DNA of 34,251 nt from Spirochaetaceae bacterium. Its GTDB lineage: Bacteria > Spirochaetota > Spirochaetia > Treponematales > Breznakiellaceae. Below the pieces are notes generated by a model, which made no database searches, had not been told where the DNA came from, and saw only the letters and a program-made list of their open reading frames with translations. Position 1 is the stretch's first letter. Each line of letters starts with the position of its first letter. Shown here one piece after another: positions 17,931-28,107 of the stretch. Location of the stretch: assembly GCA_031284645.1 (NCBI GenBank), contig JAITXS010000195.1:1-34251 (forward strand), given 5' to 3'. Made by a program: the position numbers and the translations under genes.

Positions 17931-19340
17931 ATGAAAAAAAATCTTTTTTTTAGCGTATTGTTTTTTGCCGCAGCTTCCCTTTTCGCACAAAATGACGAAC
18001 AGGCCGACCTTGCGCAAGCGGCAGAGACCGGAGGAGACAGCCCTAAAACCGCAGTGCCCGTAAAAACGCTTACTATTGACGAAGCGGTTTCACTGGCTAT
18101 CGTACAGAATCTGAATCTTGAAGCCGTCGGAATCGGAACTGAAACAAAAAAACGGGCTGCCGACTTTGCGTGGAATAATTTTTTGCCGACCGTAGGGTTT
18201 TCAGGGGGCTTGAGCGCGGCAAACACGGCACCTAAAGCGCTTGCCTTAACTCCTTCGGGGCCGACAATGGCGGAAGGCTCCCGTTGGACAATGAACGGAG
18301 CCCTTCAGATTCAATGGCAGGGCCTAAATATCGCGATGATCGAAGGCATCAAGAAAATTCGTGAGGATTATACGGTCGGTGCCCTGAGTTTTCAAAAAGC
18401 TAAAATTCAGCTTGAAAGGGAAATCAGGAAACTCTATTTGCAAATTTTGCTGCTTGAAGAGAATCTGAAAGTCCAGGAACAGAACCTTCAGCTAGCCGAG
18501 CAAAACTTTAAGATGTCAGATTCCCGTTACCGGGCCGGTCTTTCCAGCGAATTGACGCTCCTTCAGGCGCGGGTGGACCGTGATCGTCTTATTCCCGCTG
18601 TTAATCAGGTTAACGACAATATAAAAATTGCCCGGGCGAACCTTGCCGTACAGCTTGGCCTTCCGTATGACACGGAGTTTAAATTGATGTCCGTTGACTT
18701 GGGTAATTTTGATGTTTCGCTTGACGTTCAGGAATTGATTGCAAAAGCCGCCGGAAACAAGCCTGATATTATGGAATTGCAGGCAAATATTACGGCAACA
18801 AAAAGCGCCCGCACGGCACTTGCCTTGCAAACATGGACGCCGAACCTGAATATCGGCTGGAATGTGACACCGACAAACAGCGATCCGTTTGGCTCTACCA
18901 GCACGTGGACGGACAGGGGAAGCTTGAGCCTTTCGCTTAACTGGGCGCTTAACGGCTTGCTCCCGTTTACTAAAGAAGGAAACGCGATAAAAAACATGGA
19001 TGATACGCTCAAAACCCTTGATATCAACCTTGCCCAGATGATTCGCGGTGCGGAAGTTGAGGTCTACAACACGGTGTTTACCATCAATCAGGCGCGATCT
19101 TCGGCAGAGACTCAACAGAAAACCGTGGATTTGGCGCAGAGGACATACGAATTGACATCTCAGGCATTTCAGGCGGGCTTAACGGAATTACTACAGCTGA
19201 GCAATGCACAAAATCAGTTAAGTCAGGCTCAGGTGGGTGTTTTGCAGCAGCGCTTTAACTTTTTAATAGGAATTATTGACTTGGAATACGCTATAGGGGC
19301 ACCGTTTGGAACTCTGATGAAAAAACAATCGGCGAATTAA
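17931..19340 (+). CDS. TolC-family outer membrane efflux protein
   Basis: 469 aa; signal peptide ending LFAQ, two OEP repeats (e.g. LEENLKVQEQNLQLAEQNFKMSDSRYRAGLSSELTLLQARVDRDR). Confidence 0.92.
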   Translation: MKKNLFFSVLFFAAASLFAQNDEQADLAQAAETGGDSPKTAVPVKTLTIDEAVSLAIVQNLNLEAVGIGTETKKRAADFAWNNFLPTVGFSGGLSAANTAPKALALTPSGPTMAEGSRWTMNGALQIQWQGLNIAMIEGIKKIREDYTVGALSFQKAKIQLEREIRKLYLQILLLEENLKVQEQNLQLAEQNFKMSDSRYRAGLSSELTLLQARVDRDRLIPAVNQVNDNIKIARANLAVQLGLPYDTEFKLMSVDLGNFDVSLDVQELIAKAAGNKPDIMELQANITATKSARTALALQTWTPNLNIGWNVTPTNSDPFGSTSTWTDRGSLSLSLNWALNGLLPFTKEGNAIKNMDDTLKTLDINLAQMIRGAEVEVYNTVFTINQARSSAETQQKTVDLAQRTYELTSQAFQAGLTELLQLSNAQNQLSQAQVGVLQQRFNFLIGIIDLEYAIGAPFGTLMKKQSAN

Positions 19341-19366
19341 GACGCGCAAATAGAGAGAGGTAAAAA

Positions 19367-20338
19367 ATGAAAAGATTAAAAAAAACATTATTGACTGTGG
19401 TCACTGTATTTACGTTTGTGCTTGCCGGATGCTCCGGACAGAACAGTAAAGCAGGAGGAACAGGAGGCAAAGGCGCTGCGGGGGATATTCCGGTCTTTGC
19501 GGTTAATACCACGCTTGCCATGCAAGGGTCTATCAGTGATTATATTGAATTGGCAGGAGATTTAATCGCAAGCTCAACAGTAGATACTTTTTCGGATGCA
19601 GCGGGGAAAATTACCCGACTTTTTGTTTCCGTGGGAAGCCGGATTTCAAAAGGAGATCCTATCGCCACGGTTGACCCGTCCAAACCCGGTATGAGTTATG
19701 TCCTCCATACTGCGCGTTCCCCGATATCAGGTACGGTTGTCGGATTACCTGCGGAAGTCGGCATGACGATTCAGTCGTCAACTCCGCTTGCCAAGATAGC
19801 AGGCGGCGGCGGGCTGGAAGTTCAGCTCTATATTCCGGAGCGTTTTATTTCAAAAATCAGACGCGGGCTTCCCTGCCAAATCAGCCTTGACGCCTATCCG
19901 GGAGAGCTTTTCCGCGGAAGCGTCAGCGAGGTAAGTCCCACTGTGGATATCGCCTCGCGTACTGAAATGATCAAGGTGAATGTCGATAATTCGAGTTCCC
20001 GTTTAAAGGTCGGAATGTTTGCCAAAGTAAAGATTATCACGGAAAGCAAGGCGGATATAGTCAAAATACCTGCCGCATCGGTTATTCAGCGGGGAGGGGA
20101 AAATATTGTGTTCGTTATTACACCTGACCCTACGGATTCAAATTACCATATTGCCCGACAAATTAACGTTACACCGGGTATCCTGATTGATAATGTTGTT
20201 GAAATACAGTCGGGTCTTGAGGCCGGGGACGAAGTTGTGAGTAAGGGAATGAGCCTTTTAAACGAAGGCGTACGTGTTAATGTTATTCAGAAGGAAGGCG
20301 GCGCCAGTTCTTCAGCCGGTGAGGGAGAACGGAAATGA
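19367..20338 (+). CDS. RND efflux periplasmic adaptor (MFP) lipoprotein
   Basis: 323 aa; lipobox LAGC; ARSPISGTVVGLPAEVGMTIQSSTPLAKIA and beta-barrel segments. Confidence 0.92.
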   Translation: MKRLKKTLLTVVTVFTFVLAGCSGQNSKAGGTGGKGAAGDIPVFAVNTTLAMQGSISDYIELAGDLIASSTVDTFSDAAGKITRLFVSVGSRISKGDPIATVDPSKPGMSYVLHTARSPISGTVVGLPAEVGMTIQSSTPLAKIAGGGGLEVQLYIPERFISKIRRGLPCQISLDAYPGELFRGSVSEVSPTVDIASRTEMIKVNVDNSSSRLKVGMFAKVKIITESKADIVKIPAASVIQRGGENIVFVITPDPTDSNYHIARQINVTPGILIDNVVEIQSGLEAGDEVVSKGMSLLNEGVRVNVIQKEGGASSSAGEGERK

Positions 20339-23300
20339 GCATAGCTAAATCAGTTATTTCAAGGCCGGTAACTTTTTTTATCATTTTTGTGCTTTTTGTT
20401 GGTTTGGGTATATTCGCGCTTTTCCACCTGCCCATTGATCTTCTTCCCGAAATAAACCCTCCGTATATTATGGTTATGACCACCTATGCCGGCGCAGGCC
20501 CCGAAGAAGTCGAGCGTTCGGTAACGCGGCCCCTGGAACAGGCGCTCTCCAGTGTTTCAAGTTTGGAAAAAATCACCTCTTCCTCGTCAAAAGGTTCAAG
20601 CCAGATTGTACTGCAATTTACTTTTGGCACGAATCTTATAGACTCAACGAATATGGTTCGGGACGCTATAGAACGGATAAAACGCCTCTTGCCCGATACA
20701 TCGGACGCTCCCCTCATTATCAGAATTGACCCGTCGATGATGCCGGTCGCCAGCTATATGGTTTCTTCGGAGATACGAAGTCCCGAAGACCTCTATCAAA
20801 TCGCGACCGATACGATATCAACCCGTATGGAACAGAGCCCTGGCGTGGCCTCGGCTACGGTGAACGGCGGACGAAAAAAAATCATCCGCGTTGATTTTCC
20901 TGAATCCCGCCTTGAGGCGTATAATCTTACCATAACACAGATACAACAGATGATTGCCGCTCAAAACACCCAGATCGGCGCGGGTACTGTTACCGAAAAT
21001 AATATTTCTTATATTTTAACAACTATGGGAGAGTATACATCCCTTGAGGATATCAGAAAGACGGTTATCTCTTATGTCCCCAGCGGTAAAGGCGATTCTA
21101 TCGGGATTTTTCTTGGCGACATCGCCAATGTTTACGAAGGATATCAAGACGCGACAAGCGCGATCTTTGTAAACGGACAGCCGGCTATCGGAATTTCAAT
21201 TCAGAAACAGAGCGGTACAAACTCGGTTAGTGTTGTTGACGATCTTCGTGCACGTATCCCCGGAATTCAGAAAGCACTCCCCGGTGATATAAAAATAAGC
21301 GAGACCTATAGTACAACCGACATGATAAAAAGAACCATTGGGGCGGTTATCTCAAGCGTTATTTCGGGCGTTATCCTTGCCGTTCTTGTGCTTTTTGTTT
21401 TCTTCCGCCAGATCAAACCAACCCTTGTTATCGCGATTAGTATGCCGGTTTCAATGATAGTTACAATTATGCTGATGTACTTTGCCGGTCTTACCTTAAA
21501 CCTGATGACACTTGCCGGTCTCTACCTTGGCTTGGGTATGCTCGTTGATAACTCTATCGTTGTTTTGGAGAATATCTATCATTATCGGGAAAAGGGCGCG
21601 AAACTCCGTCCGGCGGCAATTTTGGGAACAACGGAAATGATCGTGGCAATCAGCGCATCTACGCTGACGACTATCGTTATTTTTGCCCCGCTGATTATGT
21701 TTCAGAGTATGCTGGAAGTACAGGGCGAAATGTTTGCGGGCCTTGCGTTCACTATTGTTATTTCGCTTGCCATTTCTCTGTTAACCGCTATCTTTCTTGT
21801 ACCTATCCTCTGCTCACACTTTTTCCCGCTGGTAACAAGAAAACAAAAACCGCTTACCGGCCCCTTGTCGGGCATAGATCGGGTCATCGCGCGCTTTCTT
21901 ATCAACCTTGAGAATAATTACCGAAAAATCGTTGATAAAATACTACGGCATAAACTTAGGACTATCATCATTATCTTTATCCTTTTTGCCGGAGCCATCG
22001 CGCTGGTACCTGTTACCGGCTATGTCTTTATGCCGCAGCAGGAACAAGATTCGGTTAACGTTCGGGTAACCCTGCCCCTGGGTACCCCGATTGAGGAGAC
22101 AAGCGATTGGCTTGCACGACTTGAGGAGATTGCCAAGAGAGAAGTTATTTATAACGGGGAAATCGCCTATAAAAGAATCATGATTAATGTCGGCGGCGGC
22201 AGGTTGGGAAGCGCCGGTTCCTCGAATTCGGGAACCTTGCAAGTTATCCTGCCGGATTACAAGGATAGAAAGCTCCACGAGGATGATGTAAAAACGATAC
22301 TGCGGCGCCATTTTAACGACTTTCCGGGCGCAATCTTCCAGTTCCAGTCCGGCTGGGGCGGCGGCGGCATGGGCGGTAATCCCGTGGATATTATGATAAA
22401 AACAGACGATTTAAAGCATGGTAAAGAAATTGCCGATCAGATCGTTGCGCTGCTCAAAGAACGGATACCGGAAGCCACCGAGCCGCAGATCGATATGCAG
22501 GACGGTCTGCCTCAGCTTGAAATTGAGCTTGACAGGCAAAGAATGTACGCGCTTGGCCTGAACGCCTACAATGTGGGTAACGAGATAAAAGCGGCGGTAG
22601 ACGGGCTTGTTGCCTCAAAATATTCCGAGGCAGGAACCGATTACGACATAGTTCTGCGTTATGCAGAAAATGACCGGAATTCCCGGCCCGCCCTTGATCA
22701 TGTCTTTGTTAAAAATTCAGCGGGGAAACGTATTCCTGTTTCCAATTTCGCCGGATTTAAGGAAGGCATCGGCCCGGTTACGATTAAGCGTGAAGGGCAG
22801 AGCCGCGTCATCCATATTACGGCGGGCGTCCTGTCCGGCACATCGCTTAATGTTATCGAGGACAAGGTACGCAGTCTTATTGCTGCGGAGATCCCCGCCG
22901 AAGACGACCTGATTATTGAATTTGGCGGAGACAGCGCCGAAATGCAGAAGACCGTCAAGGCGTTTATGCTCATTCTTCTGGTTGCCGTTTTTCTTGTATT
23001 CGGCGTTATGGCAGCTCAGTTTGAGTCGTTTAAAGACCCCTTTATCATTCTTTTTACGATACCGCTTTCAATTATCGGTGTTGTTGCAATTTATCTGATA
23101 ACCGGTGACAAGTTTAATGTGCTTACCGCCGTGGGTATTCTTGTTTTAATCGGTGTTATCGTAAATAACGGCATCGTTCTTGTGGACTACACGAATTTAC
23201 TTCGTAAGCGCGGCTACAGTCTTCACGATGCCTGTGTTGAGGCTGCCGGAAACCGCCTGCGCCCGATTTTAATGTCAACGCTTACCACGGTACTGGGGCT

Positions 23301-23619
23301 TGCGCCGCTTGCCTTTCTTCCGGGCGAAGGAACCGAACTTGTCGCGCCGATTGGAAAAACAGTTTTCGGCGGCTTGACATTCGGTACACTGATGACCCTC
23401 TTTTTAATGCCGACCGTGTACGCGATTCTGAACAAGCATGACGACGCCCGAAAAATGAAACGCGAAGCCCGGCGGGAAGGCATAGCTCTTGGTCTTAAAG
23501 GCAAGGCTCTGCGAGAGCAGACTAAAGAAACTGAGCAACATATACTGGAAGAAGAAGCGCGCGAAGAGGAAGAATGGAAAGCAGGTGATGCTCACACAAA
23601 AACGGGAGACAAGCAATGA
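20335..23619 (+). CDS. RND-family efflux permease (HAE1/AcrB type)
   Basis: 1094 aa; SRPVTFFIIFVLFVGLGIFALFHLPIDLLPEINPPYIMV..., GLYLGLGMLVDNSIVVLENIYHY. Confidence 0.95.
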   Translation: MSIAKSVISRPVTFFIIFVLFVGLGIFALFHLPIDLLPEINPPYIMVMTTYAGAGPEEVERSVTRPLEQALSSVSSLEKITSSSSKGSSQIVLQFTFGTNLIDSTNMVRDAIERIKRLLPDTSDAPLIIRIDPSMMPVASYMVSSEIRSPEDLYQIATDTISTRMEQSPGVASATVNGGRKKIIRVDFPESRLEAYNLTITQIQQMIAAQNTQIGAGTVTENNISYILTTMGEYTSLEDIRKTVISYVPSGKGDSIGIFLGDIANVYEGYQDATSAIFVNGQPAIGISIQKQSGTNSVSVVDDLRARIPGIQKALPGDIKISETYSTTDMIKRTIGAVISSVISGVILAVLVLFVFFRQIKPTLVIAISMPVSMIVTIMLMYFAGLTLNLMTLAGLYLGLGMLVDNSIVVLENIYHYREKGAKLRPAAILGTTEMIVAISASTLTTIVIFAPLIMFQSMLEVQGEMFAGLAFTIVISLAISLLTAIFLVPILCSHFFPLVTRKQKPLTGPLSGIDRVIARFLINLENNYRKIVDKILRHKLRTIIIIFILFAGAIALVPVTGYVFMPQQEQDSVNVRVTLPLGTPIEETSDWLARLEEIAKREVIYNGEIAYKRIMINVGGGRLGSAGSSNSGTLQVILPDYKDRKLHEDDVKTILRRHFNDFPGAIFQFQSGWGGGGMGGNPVDIMIKTDDLKHGKEIADQIVALLKERIPEATEPQIDMQDGLPQLEIELDRQRMYALGLNAYNVGNEIKAAVDGLVASKYSEAGTDYDIVLRYAENDRNSRPALDHVFVKNSAGKRIPVSNFAGFKEGIGPVTIKREGQSRVIHITAGVLSGTSLNVIEDKVRSLIAAEIPAEDDLIIEFGGDSAEMQKTVKAFMLILLVAVFLVFGVMAAQFESFKDPFIILFTIPLSIIGVVAIYLITGDKFNVLTAVGILVLIGVIVNNGIVLVDYTNLLRKRGYSLHDACVEAAGNRLRPILMSTLTTVLGLAPLAFLPGEGTELVAPIGKTVFGGLTFGTLMTLFLMPTVYAILNKHDDARKMKREARREGIALGLKGKALREQTKETEQHILEEEAREEEEWKAGDAHTKTGDKQ

Positions 23620-23897
23620 TACGTGTTGAAATTATAGCAAACCGCTCAATTGAAGATAATATCCACGATGCTTTGCGCGCCGCGGATGCCGCCAAATTCT
23701 ATACGATGATTCCTGTGGTACACGGCGTTGGTATTCAAGGGCCCCGTATGGGGGACTCTGTGTGGCCCGAAGAAAATTTTATGATGATCGTGTGGTGTGA
23801 GGAAGACGAGGCGCGCCGTATCGTAAAGGCACTGGACTCGGTCAAAGCCCAATATCCCAACGAGGGAATTACAATTTTTGGTGCACCTCCGGCGTAG
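23616..23897 (+). CDS. Small PII-like (GlnB-fold) protein coupled to the RND permease
   Basis: 93 aa; MIRVEIIANRSIEDNIHDALRAADAAKFYTMIPVVHGVGIQGPRMGDSVWPEENFMMIVWCEEDEARRIVKALDSVKAQYPNEGITIFG; ferredoxin-like beta-alpha-beta pattern; 4-bp overlap with the permease. Confidence 0.65.
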   Translation: MIRVEIIANRSIEDNIHDALRAADAAKFYTMIPVVHGVGIQGPRMGDSVWPEENFMMIVWCEEDEARRIVKALDSVKAQYPNEGITIFGAPPA

Positions 23898-24218
23898 GGG
23901 CCGCAGTCTGCGTTTAAGAAACACCTGTCCCTGTTCACGGTGACAGGTGCTCCGAAGCGTTCCGATACACGGTTTTGCTGTATCAGGACTATGGAGGAGA
24001 TATCCTGCCATTCTAAAACCTTTACCCCGTGCCCATCATCCGTGGTGCTTCGGGGTATGGGGCTTAGGAATGATCAGCTTGCTGCTACCCAAGACCTGCG
24101 GCTCATCTTCTTTTTTCGTATCGCCAAGATGGGATCGTGCCTTGCGATGGCTCTTGTTGCGTTTAAGAAAGCGCGTTATCATTAAACAAACATTCTTTTT
24201 ATACCAGGAAGGGATACT

Positions 24219-24800
24219 ATGAAAAACACGAAAAAATTCTTTTTTCTCGGTTTGATTGTTGCAGTGATTGCTGTCGCCTGTGAAAAACCGCCGACAGAAG
24301 CAATGGACAAAGCGGCGGCGGCGGTAACAAGAGTAGAAAATGATATTGATGTGCAAGTATATGCCTCGAACAATATCGCAAAAATTCGGGATATGCTCAA
24401 GAATATGAGGACGGAAGCTAACCAGAAGCGCTATGCTCAGGCCCGTCAGTTGGCAGCGGATATCATTGACTTTGCCGATAAGGTGATTGCCGAAGGCAAG
24501 AGTGCGGCAGCCCGTTTGCACGATGATGCGGCAAACGCGCTTGACCTGATGGAAAATGCCATACGAGAGACGCAGACAACGCTCGAAGACGCCCGTAAAG
24601 CGAAACAACAGGGGCTTAAATTCGATGAGCTTGATAATGATTTTACCGGTGCACAATCCGGTGCGGAACAGGCAAGGCTCGAGAACAATGAAAAACGTTA
24701 CCGCGAGGCGATAGATACCAGTGAAGGTGTCCGTTCGGCTCTTGGTTCCATCACGGCAAAAATCGGAGAGGCAAGTCTCTCTCAGTCAAGAAAGAAGTAA
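24219..24800 (+). CDS. Alpha-helical lipoprotein
   Basis: 193 aa; signal plus lipobox VAVAC, then Ala/Glu/Lys-rich helical repeats. Confidence 0.8.
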   Translation: MKNTKKFFFLGLIVAVIAVACEKPPTEAMDKAAAAVTRVENDIDVQVYASNNIAKIRDMLKNMRTEANQKRYAQARQLAADIIDFADKVIAEGKSAAARLHDDAANALDLMENAIRETQTTLEDARKAKQQGLKFDELDNDFTGAQSGAEQARLENNEKRYREAIDTSEGVRSALGSITAKIGEASLSQSRKK

Positions 24801-24814
24801 AAAGGGGTAAACAG

Positions 24815-25717
24815 GTGTCGGAAGCGGCGGGAGTATTCGCTCAGCAGCTTATTAATGGTATCTCTCTCGGGAGTATTTATGCACTCATTGCCTTAGGCTA
24901 TACTATGGTCTACGGCATCGTGCTTTTAATAAATTTTGCACATGGTGATATTCTTATGGTGGGGGCGTATGCTGCTTATTTTATTATGAGCATCTTAGGA
25001 GTATCGCCGCCCATTTTGATTTTAGCTTTTGTGTTTTCAATGGCGGTCTGTGCTGCGCTGGGTATTGCTATTGAACGCTTTGCCTATCGTCCCCTGCGGA
25101 GCGCTCCCCGACTCAATTCACTGATAACCGCGATTGCTGTCTCGCTTATTTTGCAAAACGGCATGAGGGTCTTACCCTTTGTCGGATCAAACCCCCGTCA
25201 GTTTCCCCAGCCCCCGATAAGTACGGTCATTATCGGGCCTTTTTCGGTTTCCAGCATACAGATCATCGTGATAGTAGTCTCGTCACTCCTTATGATCGGG
25301 CTCAATTATATTGTAAACTCCACAAAACAAGGCAAGGCTATGCGCGCTGTTTCATTTGATATGTCGGCGGCAAGTTTAATGGGAATTTCCGTTAATAAGA
25401 CCATTTCGTTTACCTTTGCGCTCGGCTCAAGTTTAGCCGCTGCCGGAGGGATACTCTACTCTTTCGCGTATCCGCAAATTATGCCGACTATGGGTACTAT
25501 GCCCGGTTTAAAGGCTTTTGTTGCCGCAGTTTTTGGCGGTATCGGATCAATTCCGGGTGCCATGCTCGGCGGCATTATTTTAGGCGTGATAGAAACGCTT
25601 ACAAAAGGTTATATCACATCGCAATATGCCGATGCTATTTCTTTTGCCATTCTGATCATCATTCTTTTGGTCAAGCCTACCGGCATTATGGGCACAAAAG
25701 TCAGGATCAAGGTTTAA
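24815..25717 (+). CDS. livH: Branched-chain amino-acid ABC transporter permease (LivH-type)
   Basis: QLINGISLGSIYALIALGYTMVYGIVLLINFAHGDILMVGAY...FVAAVFGGIGSIPGAMLGGIILGVIETL; GTG start. Confidence 0.93.
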   Translation: MSEAAGVFAQQLINGISLGSIYALIALGYTMVYGIVLLINFAHGDILMVGAYAAYFIMSILGVSPPILILAFVFSMAVCAALGIAIERFAYRPLRSAPRLNSLITAIAVSLILQNGMRVLPFVGSNPRQFPQPPISTVIIGPFSVSSIQIIVIVVSSLLMIGLNYIVNSTKQGKAMRAVSFDMSAASLMGISVNKTISFTFALGSSLAAAGGILYSFAYPQIMPTMGTMPGLKAFVAAVFGGIGSIPGAMLGGIILGVIETLTKGYITSQYADAISFAILIIILLVKPTGIMGTKVRIKV

Positions 25718-25798
25718 GCCCCTAAGCTTCCGGCTTTGACGGCCCTTGTGTGCTAAGCCCGACAGACTCCTAGACACTGCCTGCATAGCAGGGTAAAT

Positions 25799-26404
25799 TT
25801 GATCATGATAGGTTTTTTGGAAGGGGCAAGTCTGATTTTTTGGATTGCCGCGATTTTCGGAACAGTCTTGTTTATTCTGCGGGTTGCTTTGTTTGTTTTT
25901 GGCGGTTTCGGCACGGACACCGACATGACTTCGCAGGGCGATATTTCCGACTCCGGCGCAGGGGATGTCTCGCAGGCTAGTGATGCTGCATTTAAACTGC
26001 TTTCCCTCAATTCAATTACCGGTTTTATCGCTATGTTCGGCTGGGCGGGTTTAGCGGCGTATTCACAGCATAGACTTTCCTTCCTTGTCTCGTTGGGTAT
26101 TGCTATTTTTGCCGGTTGTATCGTTATTGTTTTAACTGCTTCCCTTGTTCATTTTGCGATGAAATTAAAAAGCCCGGGCGAGGTGTTCACGCTTAAAAAT
26201 GCGGTCGGCAAGGTAGCCGAGGTCTATTTGGAAATACCCGCCGGATACCATGAGCCCGGAAGGATTATTTTTACCGTGAACGGTGCCCAACATGAGGCGG
26301 ACGCGCTGTGCGAAAACGGGCAATTGATTAAATCATTTGAAAGGGTTACTATTATTCGTGTTTTAGATCCGCGCACAGTACTTGTAGCGCCCCTTGGAGG
26401 TTAA
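25799..26404 (+). CDS. NfeD-like membrane protein with C-terminal OB-fold
   Basis: 201 aa, TM segments, then AVGKVAEVYLEIPAGYHEPGRIIFTVNGAQHEADALCENGQLIKSFERVTIIRVLDPRTVLVAPL; beside a flotillin gene. Confidence 0.8.
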   Translation: MIMIGFLEGASLIFWIAAIFGTVLFILRVALFVFGGFGTDTDMTSQGDISDSGAGDVSQASDAAFKLLSLNSITGFIAMFGWAGLAAYSQHRLSFLVSLGIAIFAGCIVIVLTASLVHFAMKLKSPGEVFTLKNAVGKVAEVYLEIPAGYHEPGRIIFTVNGAQHEADALCENGQLIKSFERVTIIRVLDPRTVLVAPLGG

Positions 26405-27833
26405 TGTGGGTTTTAATTTTACCCTGGTTGCCGTTATTTTTTTAGCGGTTTTTCTTTTTATACTGATTGTTTTTATCGCAAGCCGGTATAAACGGTGCGC
26501 ATCAAACAGGGTGTTAGTTGTTTTCGGTAAGATAAGCGGCGGACGCTCAGCGCGTTGTCTGCACGGTGGTGGTGCTTTTGTTTGGCCGCTTATTCAAGAC
26601 TATTGCTACCTTGACTTGACGCCGATGACGATCAATATTCCCCTGAAAGGGGCTCTTTCCCAGCAAAATATCCGCGTCAATGTGCCCAGCACTTTTACTG
26701 TTGCGATTGCTACGGAAGAAAGCAGCATGAATTCTGCAGCGGTACGTCTTTTAGGGCTTGAAAACAAAGACATTGAGTCGATGGCAACGGAAATTATTTT
26801 GGGTCAGCTCCGCTTAACGGTAGCTTCCCTTACCATAGAGCAAATCAATCAGGATCGCGAGCGATTCCTTGAGTCTATCCGTAAAAACATTGATATAGAG
26901 CTTGACAAAATCGGTCTCTGTCTTATCAACGTGAATGTTACCGATATTACTGATGAGTCAGGATATATCGAGAGTATCGGAAAGAAAGCAGCGCTTACAG
27001 CTATCAATCAGGCTAAGGTTGATGTCGCTGAACAGGATAAGCGGGGTGCCATAGGCGAAGCCGAGGCAAAAAAAGATCAGCAGGTGCAGGTTGCCCAGTT
27101 CGCCAAAGACCAACAAGTGCAGGTCGCTGAATTTAATAAAGAGCAGCGCATTCAAATAGCCGATTACAATGCACGGGCTGTTGAGGGCGAAAACAAATCC
27201 AAAGCGGAGATTGCCTCTTCTGCGGCAACGCTCGCCGAACGTGAGGCGGAGGCTGCCCGACGCGGAGAAGTCGCCCATCAGGAAGCGGAAGCTGATATTC
27301 AGAAGGCGAAAGCGTTCTCCGAACAGCGTCGGCTTGAGGCGGAGGAAGTTGTACCGCGTGAAATTGAAAAACGGAAAATAGAGATCGATGCCGCAGCTCA
27401 TGCCGAACAAAAGCGTCGCCTCGCACAAGGTGATGCCGATGCGATTTTACTGGTACGGTCCGCCGAGGCTGAAGGTATAAAAAAAGTGCTTGAGGCAAAA
27501 GCCTTGGGGTATCAGACCCTTATCAAAGCGGCAAACAGTGACGCGAAAAGCGCAGCAACCTTGCTTATTGTTGAAAAACTCGAAGAAATTGTCAAAATGC
27601 AAACTGAAGCAATTAAAAATATCAAGATTGATAAAATCACTGTCTGGGATAATCCCTCCGGCGATCAGAGTTCTACCGCGAATTTTATGCGTAATCTTGT
27701 TAAAACACTGCCGCCGCTGCATGATATTGCGCAGCAAGCCGGTATTGACTTACCGCACTTCCTTGGCTCGGTGGAAAAAGAGGTGCCAGAAGAACGGGAT
27801 TCCGTTCTGCGGACAGGTGAAAAGCTTTCATAG
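26404..27833 (+). CDS. Flotillin/SPFH-domain protein
   Basis: N-terminal TM, SPFH region (RVLVVFGKISGGRSARCLHGGGAFVWPLIQDYCYLDLTPMTINI), Ala/Glu-rich coiled coil. Probable GTG start at 26404 (track start 26394). Confidence 0.9.
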
Positions 27834-27843
27834 CATAAGAAAG

Positions 27844-27924
27844 CACAGGGTTTTGAATGTTTTTGAAATCCTGTGTTGTAGAAACCCTGTCCTGCGGGGT
27901 AGAAATCCCGCAGGACAGGGTTTC
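27844..27924. repeat. Two adjacent hairpins, REP-like, downstream of the flotillin gene
   Basis: Hairpin 1: CACAGGGTTT.../AAATCCTGTG (27844..27875). Hairpin 2: 18-bp perfect GAAACCCTGTCCTGCGGG (27881..27898) / CCCGCAGGACAGGGTTTC (27907..27924). Confidence 0.8.
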
Positions 27925-28107
27925 AATATTTATCAATAATGCTTGCGCGATCGGCACGAGGAACCCCGCTTACCGGACGGATTCTGTTTGTAAAGGAAGC
28001 GGTCCGCATAAATTATCCGGGCTAAGGGAGCTTCCCCTACCTGAAAATTGCAAAGGTATTTTTGCTATACATTATAATGCATAAAATATAATATAAAAAA
28101 GAATTGT

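Noticed and set aside
27940-28040. GGAACCCCGCTTACCGGACGG resembling the 3' region of RNase P RNA
   Set aside because: No matching 5' domain or conserved core upstream; similarity limited to a few bases.
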